A stretch of 64,000 bases of DNA, from positions 7,126,746-7,190,745 of the forward strand of contig OZ025222.1 in assembly GCA_964019055.1 (NCBI GenBank), written 5' to 3'. The notes beneath the pieces were generated by a model, which was not told the DNA's origin, did not search any database, and was given only the letters and a program-made list of their open reading frames with translations. Origin of the DNA: Anthopleura xanthogrammica (Eukaryota; Cnidaria; Anthozoa; Actiniaria; Actiniidae). Below are positions 53,830-64,000 of the stretch, piece by piece (the first letter of the stretch is position 1; the number at the start of each line of letters is the position of its first letter). Both the position numbers and the translations under genes were made by a program.

Positions 53830-55640
53830 AATATGATAAATCAGAACGGTTTCAGTGTGTGATTTGAAACACACGGACAATTTCCCGGCTCCCAGTTCTC
53901 TAAGCCGATGTCAATTCATATATTTTTATAGTGTTTTCCTTAGCAACAAGATTTTTCTTAGTTACTGCCTATCAAACTTCCAATTTATTCAAGTTTGGTT
54001 TAGACTTCGAAAAGCTTCTGAACCATCAATAAATCATTAGCATGTGATATTATTCATTGGATTGGTCATTCTAAGTTAAAAATGACACGAAATTTAGCAA
54101 ACATTGATAATATTGAGTGCCTCAAAGCTGAAAAGTCAATTTGTAAAGAAACTATGATCACAATGAGGATGAATTACGTTATTCTCGTTTGAAAATCATA
54201 GGAAAATGATAGGATTTTACTTTGGATAGAATAGTGACTGGAACGTTTAGCCATTCAGCTGCGCTCACATACATCATGAAACTAAATAAAACCCAAAGAA
54301 AGAACAGGTCGAATATGTTGGTGATGTTTGCGAGGAAAATTAAAACGGAATAATTTCAAAAGCAAGTATCTTTGTTTTCCTAAATATGAGAGTGTAAAAA
54401 ATTAGATCAACAGAGACGGAAATGAAACACAATTATTTTTACGAAAACTTAAACGGATAAGTTTGCTGTTATTAAGAAAAAGAGAGAAAATAGTTTGACA
54501 AATTCTAATTTATTTGAGCAGCTTTTGTCTTATATAAATTCACTTCTTTTGTTATGTGGCAGGTGACTTGGGTGATGGCACATACGGGAACCTTGCACCA
54601 CAGGGAGACCATAACACAGACACGCAACAGTTTCGCTTTAGAAATAAGCGACGATAAGCAGCACGAAAGCTTCACAATCAGATTAAACCTCATATATAGT
54701 CAAGGTGGCTGCCTACTATAGAAAAAACCATGAAAACGTTTTTGATCTAATTAGCAAAAAAGTTTTGTCATTTGAAAGAGCATCACACTGATTATTTTAA
54801 AAGTGTGGCAAATTTGAACAGGTTTGAATGAAAAGAACCAGAGTTACAAGCTTTCAAAAGTGTCAAGAATTTACAAAGAATGTATGGTTATACAGGGGAC
54901 AAGCGTCCCCCCCCTAACCATACATTCTTTGTAAATTTTTGACACTTTTCAGAGGTTCTAACTCTGGTTCATTTCTTTCAAACCTGTTCAAATTTGCTAG
55001 ACTTACTAATCTTATGATGCTCTTTCAAAAACGTTTTTGCTAATTAGGTTGAAATTCAAAACTCGTCCCCAGTCCTTTGCTCGTTTCTGAAATGGCCTAT
55101 AGGGGTTTTCAGATCACGCTCGTTTTCGCTGGCAATCCCGCCATCCTGCTCGTCTTTGTATAAAAATTCCGATCCCGCCAAAAATACGAGTAACGGACCA
55201 CTCTAACCACTGAGAGAGATAATAATTACTACTATTTCAGGATTAAAAAATGAACATTAGAGTATAGTGGTGAATCCCGCCTTCAAAATAAGGCCAATCC
55301 CGCGTCCCGCCAAATCTATTGTGGACTCGTTGGTCAGTCATCTGAAAAAATAACCTTGACATGTTACCAAGCGGAGCTATCGGCAGGGTATGGTTTTCAG
55401 CGTTTTTACTCTGGAACAGGGTATATATAATCACACTCTCTCCGGAACAAGGTATCTATTTCACAAAGTATGTGCAAACTTTCATGCATAATCTTTTAAT
55501 GCAATGGCCAATAATTCATATACCGTCTCTAAAAACCTCTAATAATCCATAATCCTAAAACCTGAGGTTTTCCATACTGGGCTTCCTGTGTGCGTGTCCA
55601 GCGGTGATGTTTATCAAAGTACCCACAAGCCTGCGTTGTC
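53830..55640. other. Intergenic between TRIM-NHL and CPSF6 (divergent genes)
   Basis: No supported gene. The interval holds both promoters: TRIM-NHL transcription leaves to the left, CPSF6 to the right. A minus-strand frame at 54505-54693 is hydrophobic and Cys-rich but has no other support. Confidence 0.45.
54733..55050. mobile_element. Large imperfect hairpin element
   Basis: 'aacgttt.ttgatctaattag', 'tcatttgaaagagcatcac', 'ggcaaatttgaacaggtttg' and 'ttacaaagaatgtatggtta' recur inverted on the right side; the loop near 54900 has 'ggggacaagcgtcccccccc'. A solo arm relative lies at 62685-62815. Confidence 0.75.
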
Positions 55641-55707
55641 CTTCTTGTTCTGTCGGCCATATTGTTTTTGCACGTGTGAGGAGGTTAGCTGAAGGATTTC
55701 AGAGGAA

Positions 55708-58700
55708 ATGGCGGCTGATAGCGGAGTAGATATCGATTTATACGCTGAAGTAGACGAAATAGACCATGACATTGGTGGTCAGGTGAGTCTTTTTGCTTTT
55801 TGTGTTGTAGGAAACTCTTAGAAATAGCTTTTAAAATGTTTGACAATTCAGTCAGAAGAGCGAGTACGTTAATTATTTTTCGCATCTTAACAAATCGTAT
55901 TTCTTTTTAAATGTATTATATTTCAAAATATAGGAAATCAAGCTTTCTTACAGACTAATAATTCACTTGATACCGGTTATACCTGGTAAAACGTCAGGTT
56001 AAAAGATATTAAAATTGCAAACAGATAAGCTTAACCTTATGTTTGAATCAAGCAATGCTTGGTTTGATAGCTAGATAGAAAAATATATTTTTGATGTACA
56101 TATTGCATGTGTCTTGAAAATGGAGCTTTGCAAAAACCATTAGTTCATGGCTTGAAGATTTATTTAACTTCGCATATATCTAGCTTGCATATCATTTCCC
56201 ATGTGCTTTCAAAGTTTCCTGGTAGTTACCAGAGCTTTAAAGATATGAGTGCAGTTGAAGATCTCTGAAAGAAAATTATGAGGAAGCTTGTTGTCACAGG
56301 AACTCAAAATTCCTGATTAGAAACACAGTCTGCTGCACTAGCTAGTATTTTAGTTATCACTGTGCTTGAAATAATAATGTTACTGATTCTGACAAATCAG
56401 CTCAGCTCTGTTCATACTCATGAAGAGGCTGAACTTAAATCTCATCAGTGTTTTGTAGCAGTCTTTGAATTGTGAATTGACCATTGGAATTTTGTTTTTT
56501 AACTGCAACCAGTCAAAAATATAATTTTCTAACTGTTTATTTTTTATTGACGGAAGTAAAAAAAACACATTTCAGCATGCAGCTTGAAGCTGTGGAATTT
56601 GCATAATATTGAAACTGCTATAAACTATTTCACTGGAATTCACCAGGGTAACACTCCGTTATGAATGCTCATCTTATTACTCAACAATGTTACCAGTAAC
56701 CAGTCAAAATGACTCACAGGGAAAGATTTGACAGGACAAGTTACAACTCCATTGTCCGATGATCAGCTATTATTTCAAACAGCCCTAATATCAGCCAATT
56801 AGAATTCAATATTCTTCGTTTGTGCATGGTGTCATCCCTGCCATGTTGGAAGAATATAACAAAAAATCTTTCAATGAATTCAATGTTATATCTTCTATAA
56901 ACATGGCAGCCATGGCTTTTGTTTTTTACTTTGATTGCAATCAAGAATATATAATTTTTTTTCTGTAATTGTAAATTTCTTGTTAATAGCATGCTATACT
57001 TACAATTTTACAGCTTGACAGTGGAGGTGTGGATCTGTATGATGATGTGCTGACAACGTCTGCAGAACAGCAAGCAGAAGATGAAGCTCTACAAGGTGTT
57101 GTTAGTGTAAGTTTAAAGTAGCAAAATAATGTACTAGAATGTTCTGTGTAGAGTGCATGTATATCTGTGAAACAATAGACCTTTCCCAAATTCACTTGGA
57201 TGAACACGAAACAGTAGTTCCAAATCGAGACTGAACTTGATTCCTTTGTTTATCAAGGCCAACCTTGACTTGAAACTATTGTTTCATGGTCATCCAAGCG
57301 AATTCGAGGAAGGTCCATTATTAGCTATGTAATGCTTAAAAGTGTTTAGCGGTCAAATAACAAAGAATTCACTCAGGCATAAACCAAATAAAGATGTGTA
57401 AAGGTATTTGATTTCGTTCGCAACCTTCTCCCAATGAGGTTAATGACATTCATTCAGCAGATTGTTACACATGAAGCAATTAACAAGTCATTGGTTTTTT
57501 TATTTCCAGTATTCTGGGGATATGTTAATACCTCCTGAAGTACCACCACAAGGTAAGGTTATCAAGACTTGCATAATTCTACGATACAGGGATTTAATTC
57601 AACCAGCAAATCCTGGTGTCTGCTTTCCATATCTGAGCTACCGCGAGCTGCCTACTTTTGACACTCCATGTCCCAATTGTACAATTGGTTGAAATAAAAA
57701 TATCAAATGATACCTTAAGAAAATTTTGAAAGCATTACTCAATGCAGGTTTGAGTTTAAATATTATTTGACTTTGAAAAACATTTCTAGTTTGTAAAAAA
57801 AAAGGTCATCTTAAGGTAATTTATTTCAGTTCGAAACCCCAAGAAGTGGTTGTCCAATACACCCTTTTCAAATATGGTGTCTATGACATCAAACAAGGAA
57901 AATGAGAATGTCCCGGATGTCAAAACCCAATGATTCCCACTAGCAGCATACAGTACTTGAATGCCCCAGATTTAAAAACACAATCATCATCACTCATAAC
58001 ATCCGGGACATTCTAGGACTCCTCGTTTGACGTCAAAGACGCCATATTCGAAAAGGGTCTATTCTCCCTTGCCAAGGGGTTCATGTACACGTATAAAGCC
58101 TTCAAGGTGTGCTCTTTACCCCCTCAACCTATTGTTCAAGTTTAGTGAAACATTTTCATTTATTTGTAGCAAGTGGATATGAGTACAAGTCTTATACTAC
58201 AGTCCATCCAAAGTCTGCTGCCTCCCAGGCTGCTCAGAGCCATTATGAACGCCAGCGTGGTAAACCACTGTATGTTGGGAATATGACATGGGTAAGTTGT
58301 TTGTTGTTGTTTTTTTATTAGTTGCATACACTTATTGTTAATAACAAAATGAGAAAGAGAAATTACCCCATCACATGAATATCAACATACCATAAGCTTA
58401 ATGACCAAGTTTCAAGTTGTTTCAGCTTATGAAAACAATGTTATTAGCATTCCAACTGCACTAAAAATAAAAAGAAATGTATACTGTTGGCTCGGTTGGG
58501 CAATGGTCTATTGTGTGGGAGTAGGTGGTTCAGGCCTCCACAGCCAGATCAGCACTATGGGTTTGGAACAGTGCAACATGGGTTTGATTGTATAAAATAT
58601 ACTTTAAATCAAAGCATACCTGAACTTATTTCTTATTGATAGTGGACAACAGACCAAGAATTGACAGAAGCATTACAAGAATGTGGAGTAACTGACCTGG

Positions 58701-58746
58701 TTAATATCAAGTTCTTTGAGAACAGAAACAACGGCCAGTCTAAAGG
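55708..58746 (+). CDS. CPSF6: Cleavage and polyadenylation specificity factor subunit 6, N-terminal part (five exons)
   Basis: Exons: 55708-55782, 57014-57106, 57510-57552, 58170-58291, 58643-58746; all junctions GT-AG and in phase, with the last donor at 58747 in phase 2. They encode 145 complete codons plus two bases. The start [20 protein letters not shown] and the L-Y-D-D-V-L motif match the acidic N terminus of CPSF6/CPSF7. The RRM begins [13 protein letters not shown] with RNP2 = LYVGNM and continues to [12 protein letters not shown], the near-invariant CFIm68 sequence. The protein is the large subunit of cleavage factor Im, which selects 3'-end processing sites in the nucleus. The second half of the RRM, the Pro-rich region and the RS-like tail are not seen; the gene runs into the gap at 59325. 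The promoter lacks a TATA box and has CACGTG at 55671. CPSF7 is a less likely alternative, since invertebrates usually carry one such gene. Confidence 0.88.
57172..57322. mobile_element. Hairpin MITE with CAATAGACC terminus
   Basis: 'caatagacctttcccaaatt'-'cacttggatgaac' is mirrored by 'gtcatccaagcgaattcgag'-'gaaggtccattatt', with inner 'cgaaacagtagttccaa' / 'ttgaaactattgtttca'. Intron 2 of CPSF6. Confidence 0.75.
57855..58064. mobile_element. MITE, sister of 2132-2339
   Basis: 'gtcccggatgtcaaaaccca'-'atgattcccactagcagca' and 'cataacatccgggacattct' match the first copy throughout; the end reads '.attcgaaaagggtctatt'. Intron 3 of CPSF6. Confidence 0.8.
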
Positions 58747-59324
58747 GTGAGTACATATTTGTGTTTGTCAATCAAAAACCTTATGAATAATTAATTGATA
58801 CAAAAATGGTAGGTACATACATGTAAGTATAACTCAAATATTTTAAGCTGTATCGATAATACCTTAGTTGACGATTCTTAATAATAGTCCAATATCCCAC
58901 TGAGAACACCCTGTAAGTAAACATTGTGGGAATATTTTCACCTAGTTTATGCTTAGTTTGTCACTGTTGTTTTAGCATTTTGTTGAAATTCCATTGATAT
59001 GTCATGGTCACACATGAAGAAACATAAGTTGCAACATTTTAAAGTATCATTCATTATCCATCTCATCCCATTTTTTTTCATTCATAATAATGAGATATAA
59101 ATAAGAATCTTTCACTTTTCTCTCTCTTCATCAATCTCCATGAAAAATAGATTTCATGTGCAAGTTTTTTTTCTTTTTAAAAACATAAAATTTTATTGCA
59201 CCCATTATATTCCACTTTACTTATATGCTATTAACATATCACAGAATAAACTAAAGTTTGGAAATAAAAGCCTCATATCTACCTACCTACTGAGCTGAGA
59301 AATGGAATCTAAACCAGATATACT

Positions 59325-59524
59325 NNNNNNNNNNNNNNNNNNNNNNNNNNNNNNNNNNNNNNNNNNNNNNNNNNNNNNNNNNNNNNNNNNNNNNNNNNNN
59401 NNNNNNNNNNNNNNNNNNNNNNNNNNNNNNNNNNNNNNNNNNNNNNNNNNNNNNNNNNNNNNNNNNNNNNNNNNNNNNNNNNNNNNNNNNNNNNNNNNNN
59501 NNNNNNNNNNNNNNNNNNNNNNNN
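59325..59524. other. Assembly gap, 200 N
   Basis: Exactly 200 unknown bases, a scaffolding placeholder. The sequence just after it has repeated 'ccaccagatgc' words. CPSF6 exons are missing beyond it, so order or distance across the gap may be wrong. Confidence 1.
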
Positions 59525-60162
59525 CCAAGGGTCCACCAGATGCGTGTGGGGCCACCAGATGCGGGCCACCAGATGCTGGTGGAACGTGCTAACCCCTGCT
59601 CGACCGGTCCCCAAGGTATTACTCGTACTAATTAATAGAATGTATGTAGTTAATAAAAGATCGCTTTTCACTCTCATAATTTTCTGTTTGTTTATCCTGT
59701 TCTCAGCTAAAAGAAAAATACTGGGGGAATCTACCAAACATTTTCGATAAAAGCGAATTATCATCAACCCACCAACATTTACTGCAATATTCGACCATGC
59801 ACAGTAAGAATGACAGGGCTCTGGGCTTGAGACTTTGTAATATACCAGCGCAAACTCCATAATTTTGGATATGTCTCCCAACAATGATCAGAAAAGCTTT
59901 TACCGAACTTGATTTTTGAGTTGGATTTTCTAAATCGAGGCTTTTTTTCTGAAAATCATAAAATAGTCTGTCTGTCTGATTTGATGACTTCACGTATTCA
60001 TGTCTGTGCATGCTCTAAGTCCGTATGGAAATTAGTCGAAAAGTTTTCGTATTGTAGAGTTTCTAGAAAATTGAGTTTTATTCTTTTATATTGTCTTCGT
60101 TAATACAGTATCTTTGTCTCAAAAAGTATACTCACCAAATGTTTTGTATATAGCTCATTCAA

Positions 60163-60606
60163 TTAACCGTGTCCTCTGTCCCCCCACACTATATCACCGT
60201 AATCAAACAGTGATAATACGAAACTATTAAAAAATGTTATCCTAGCATTGATAGGTAAATAAGACTTAATTCGCCTTAAAAGGCCTAATTTCTTATTGAT
60301 CTTAGTTTTAATATAATCAAGATGATCGTTCCACGTAAGATTCTTATTAATAACAATGCCTAAATAATTGGAAGAGTCAACTGCATCTAATCGTTGACCA
60401 TCAAAAGAAATACCTATGCAATCAACATCACTTAGTCGTTTATTACTACCTATTAGCATAAACTTAGATTTAGATATATTCAAAGAAAGTTGATTTCTTT
60501 TTAACCAGTTCCCAACATTAATTATATCTGAGTTTAATTTAGATTCTATATCAAAAGTGGATTTCGAGGAAAAAAACCGTACTGTATCGTCAGCATAATC
60601 TAAAAA
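60163..60606 (-). pseudogene. LINE reverse-transcriptase fragment
   Basis: The frame begins at the catalytic Y-A-D-D-T (about 60590-60604) and continues through the thumb region: L-N-I-S-K-S-K-F-M-L-I-G, then S-N-Y-L-G-I-V-I-N-K-N-L-T-W and F-F-N-S-F-V-L-S-L-F-D-Y-G-D-I-V-W-G. This is the order seen in CR1/RTE/Jockey-type non-LTR elements. The fingers/palm start and the endonuclease are missing and a stop precedes Y-A-D-D, so it is a 5'-truncated dead copy. Confidence 0.8.
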
Positions 60607-61053
60607 TTAGCGATGATAAACAAAATATAAAGAGAATGTTTATGAGTAGGGGTTAGATTCCTTAAAATTACCAGTGTGAATCACACACATTGAATGAGTA
60701 AACACGAGTGACATAAAATTTTTTTTGACAATTTTAGTACCTTGGTGGCTAAATAAAACTCCAACGGAATTCAGAAACCAGGAATAAACTCCCGAGCTAA
60801 ATACACAAAAGCTAAAAGCAACTAAAAGAGATTCATAAGACATACTTGGTATGATTTCGAAATGGATAATCGTTTAGAATTGCTAAATCATAGTACGATA
60901 AAGAGATTCATGGGGCGTGCCTCATTGTTTGAAGACAAATTTTAATTTAAAATACGTAAAATACAAATCAGAATGGTTGAAACGAAACCCTTACCAAATG
61001 GGCGAAAAAGGAAAAAGAGATATATTTTCATAGTTAATCCAGAATTCATGGAA

Positions 61054-61126
61054 GACCTTGTGGTGTAATGGGTATCACATCTGACTCCAGATCAGAAGAT
61101 TATGGGTTCGATTCCCATTAAGGTCA
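61054..61126 (+). tRNA. tRNA-Trp (anticodon CCA)
   Basis: The sequence folds as a full cloverleaf: acceptor GACCTTG/TAAGGTC (one G-T pair), short D stem GTG/CAC with GG in the loop, anticodon stem TCTGA/TCAGA with loop CTCCAGA (anticodon CCA), five-base variable loop, and T stem ATGGG/CCCAT with loop TTCGATT. No intron. The A box (tggtgtaatgg) and B box (ggttcgattcc) are intact, and a TTTT terminator follows at about 61134. It resembles the common eukaryotic tRNA-Trp, including the GACCT start and the 'ctgactccagatcagaag' core. Confidence 0.88.
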
Positions 61127-61129
61127 TAT

Positions 61130-64000
61130 ATATTTTCTCTAAAACATAAAGAAATATTTCCAGTGATATTAAAACATGAAAATCTGAAAATTTATTCAAG
61201 ATGGATTTCGACAAATCTAAGATAAACATCGTGTGTTGATGGAAACAATAGTTGACACGTGTCTCACGGAAAACATCAAGATCAGCCCTACCCTCACGGG
61301 CCCATGAAATTCGAACATGACTTCTACCTTATTGCGTCATGGTGGTGCAATCCTACAATCTAAAAATAGATATGACTCAAGGGTAGATCGCCAACCTCCC
61401 CTTACGGGCCAAGGCAGCCTCTAACGCTGACCTCCCCCTACGGGCCGGGAGAGGGGCCCGGGGAGAGCACCGACCTGCTCCGGCTTGCTCCGGAGCACAA
61501 GTGGCGTAGAAGCTTCATTCCATATCTACTATTGTTGTCCTTCGAATTTAAAATAAGTTTTCTGGTGCTTTGAAGGCTTAAGTTATCGATTTTCCCTTTA
61601 GTTTTGACCCACCGGTTTTGAAAAATGGCAGGTTCATAGTTCTCACTATCAAAAACCAATTCCTTTCAAAAATTAAGCTTATAACCGTTTCTCTAGATTT
61701 AACCATATAAAACTTGAATATAAACATAAACGAGGAAGACGTATCAAATTGAAAATGTACCATTTAATACCTAGTTGTGTAATAAAGCTTACAGGTATGG
61801 TTCTGAAAACTTGCTTTGATTGCTAAACTAAAGACATCACCATGGAAATATTTTCATGCTTTGGAGTTTTCAAATAAAAACGTACCAAATTTGTCAGCAA
61901 TTCCTTTCCTCTATAAAGCAAAACGTCAATAGTAACATAACTTCAAACCAAATAATCTTCCTGGAATTGTGAAGCTTAAAATGGTCGAGTTTTACTTTGT
62001 GTGTTTTTCTCTTACAAGCAGCACATGGCTGGGAAGCTGCTGAAGGTTTTTTTTGACGTGCAAACGCCCCCGAAAACGGTCACACGTTCGTATACAGTGT
62101 CACGATTGTCACGCAATTAGTATGAAATTTATTTATAGTTAATAAAATTCTTGCGGAATTATGTAATTACCAAAAATACCAGGGGACCCTCGTTCTTCGC
62201 GACAGCGTTCACAAAATACCTCGTAGTGCACGAACCACTCATTTAATGTCGATAAAAGTATATATTTTCCTGAAGCTGAATAAACACAGATTTCAACAAT
62301 GTAGCCCAATTTTCAACCGCTTTTTTTTTCCAAGAAGTTGCTGAAGCCGACGGGATTTTTTTGCCTTATTTATTTTGTAATGCAATGATAAAATAGGTAA
62401 TGATGATGAGGAAAAAGGATGCATGAAAGTCATATTTTGCTGATATGGGGAGCTTTTGTGCTGATTTCGGGACGTTTTTGATTTTTACACCAGAGTGTAT
62501 CCTATAGGGTCTCTTTTTTACAGATCGTGACGGGTCATGTCGTGAAGATCGTCATGAGATTTGACAATCCGACTCTCCGGATGTCATTTCGTGAAAACAA
62601 AAATATTTTTTCATGTGCGACTAAGAGCATCATGTATTGGCCACTTTGGAAACGAGGAATGGACTAGGGCGAGTTTTGAATTTTAATCTAATTACCAAAC
62701 GTTTTTTGATATCTGATAAAGCATCTCACGATTAGTAAATCTGGCAAATTTCAACATGATTGAAGGAAAAGAACCAGAATTATTGGCTTTTAGATGTGTC
62801 AAAAATTATTACAGTAGAGAGTGCCATATGTATAAAATTTAGCTAGTTTTCAGAGTTTCGTTTCTTCGTATTTCATTTTTTTAAATGATATAACTTTCCC
62901 TAAATTGAATTTAAAAAAAATATTATTATTGTTGTTGTTGTTGTTGTTGTTGTTATTGACGGAATCGTAAAAGTAAAGTTTAGTGTATAGTTTATTCATA
63001 TCTTAGAAGTTCACCAAACGAAAACGTGTTGGGTTACCTTTAGTAGCTGTACAGCCATGGAAAATAGATGACGAAAGGAAGGCAATCAGTAACCACTGTC
63101 GAACATCCATTCCTGTGTATAGATATATCGTTCGTTAGCTTTTGACAACTACTTTAAGAGCAGCCGTCTGTAAAAACCGACCATACGTGTGCAGAATAAA
63201 AAAATTCCAAAATTCTCAAAAAATTCCCAAACGTAGGCCTATGTGAGCTCTACATGGGAAAAATACTAAAAAGTTCATACGATTTTTATTTTAGGAGAAA
63301 AATGCAATTTTGTGTTTTCCGCTAAACAAGGACGATTTGAGGCCGTTTCAACATAAATCAGAAAAAAATACATAAAATATTTTCGTCTTAACCCATGCTA
63401 AAACAATTTACATCGCATAAAAGAGTGCTAAATTTGCGGTTCCTCCAAAGTTAAAGTTTTGAATTTAGAATGATTTTGAATATTTTACAGAATTTTAAAC
63501 TTTGACAATTTTTCGCATGTCAAAAATATGGTCTACTTTAAAGTCAAAGATCGCACCGTGCTACATGGATTCAGATAAAATGACACTCACACAATTAATC
63601 TACTATGTTTAAACTTCCGGAAACTGCAATAAAATTCTTGGGCTACTGAAAAGATGTAATTTTAGAGCCCTCGTAAAATCCACTTGAAGGTTCAAAAAGG
63701 TCGTTACGTAATAACCGCTTAACTCACGTGTTGACAAGTTTAAAAATAACCACACATTGAAATCGCCACAAAATACTCTTTATTTTAGATACACGAACCC
63801 GTATCACCTATGCAATAGAATAATTAAAGTTTGACAAACTTTTGAATAGAAAAAACATCGCTTAACAGCATGATTATGCCAGTATTTGGTCAATATATTA
63901 CAACTTGCTGACATTGTCATTGAATCAATCTTTCACATCAAACAATTCTCCTCGCTAAAATACCAATAAATAATCGCGATTTACCTGACGTACTTGTACT
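61130..64000. other. Terminal interval, no gene seen
   Basis: Contains a C/G-rich patch with repeated 'ccc.tacgggcc' words (61285-61480), a lone arm of the 54733 hairpin family (62685-62815), a (TTG)n microsatellite at 62930-62953 and otherwise AT-rich sequence. No open frame has support. Confidence 0.45.

Overview
The window is AT-rich animal DNA: genes have GT-AG introns, tRNA-derived SINEs and many small hairpin transposons (MITEs) are present, and there is one 200-base assembly gap (59325-59524). The gene types (TRIM-NHL protein, CPSF6, a secreted IGFBP/VWC-domain protein, secreted EF-hand peptides) together with the repeat style suggest an invertebrate, most likely an anthozoan cnidarian such as a stony coral. 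That placement is inference; nothing here was searched against a database.

Layout. 1-14.3 kb: two head-to-tail paralogous genes (+), about 7.46 kb apart, each encoding a 138-residue secreted protein with two EF-hands. Each has a TATA box, a non-coding first exon, three coding exons and a huge TTGTG microsatellite in the same intron. Promoter fragments of a third, decayed copy and relics of a LINE endonuclease lie between them. 14.4-15.0 kb: a single-exon gene for a chromo-barrel-like protein (+), followed by an ATAC microsatellite. 16.4-23.4 kb: a block bounded by perfect inverted 22-mers that contains one two-exon gene (-) for a 1282-residue SAP-domain protein; it looks like a self-contained mobile element of unrecognised type. 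23.4-25.1 kb: decayed C2H2 zinc-finger genes (-). 25.2-38.7 kb: about 13 kb with no convincing gene, full of MITEs and hairpins. 38.7-45.4 kb: an eight-coding-exon gene (+) for a 360-residue secreted cysteine-rich protein (IGFBP-like plus VWC modules), with a 1392-base inverted-repeat transposon in one intron and several partial or dead exon copies. 47.6-53.8 kb: a complete four-coding-exon TRIM-NHL gene (-). 55.7-58.7 kb: the first five coding exons of CPSF6 (+), cut off near the assembly gap. 60.2-60.6 kb: a LINE reverse-transcriptase fragment (-). 61.05 kb: a tRNA-Trp gene (+). The remainder to 64 kb shows little.

The genes do not form one pathway. Two are housekeeping or regulatory (CPSF6 in mRNA 3'-end processing; TRIM-NHL as probable E3 ligase or RNA regulator). 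Three are secreted (two EF-hand paralogs and the VWC protein) and probably act outside the cell. The most unusual items are the SAP-protein element, the paired intronic TTGTG expansions, and the shared terminal motifs that link otherwise different MITE families. All spliced models were built by hand from splice sites and reading phase.
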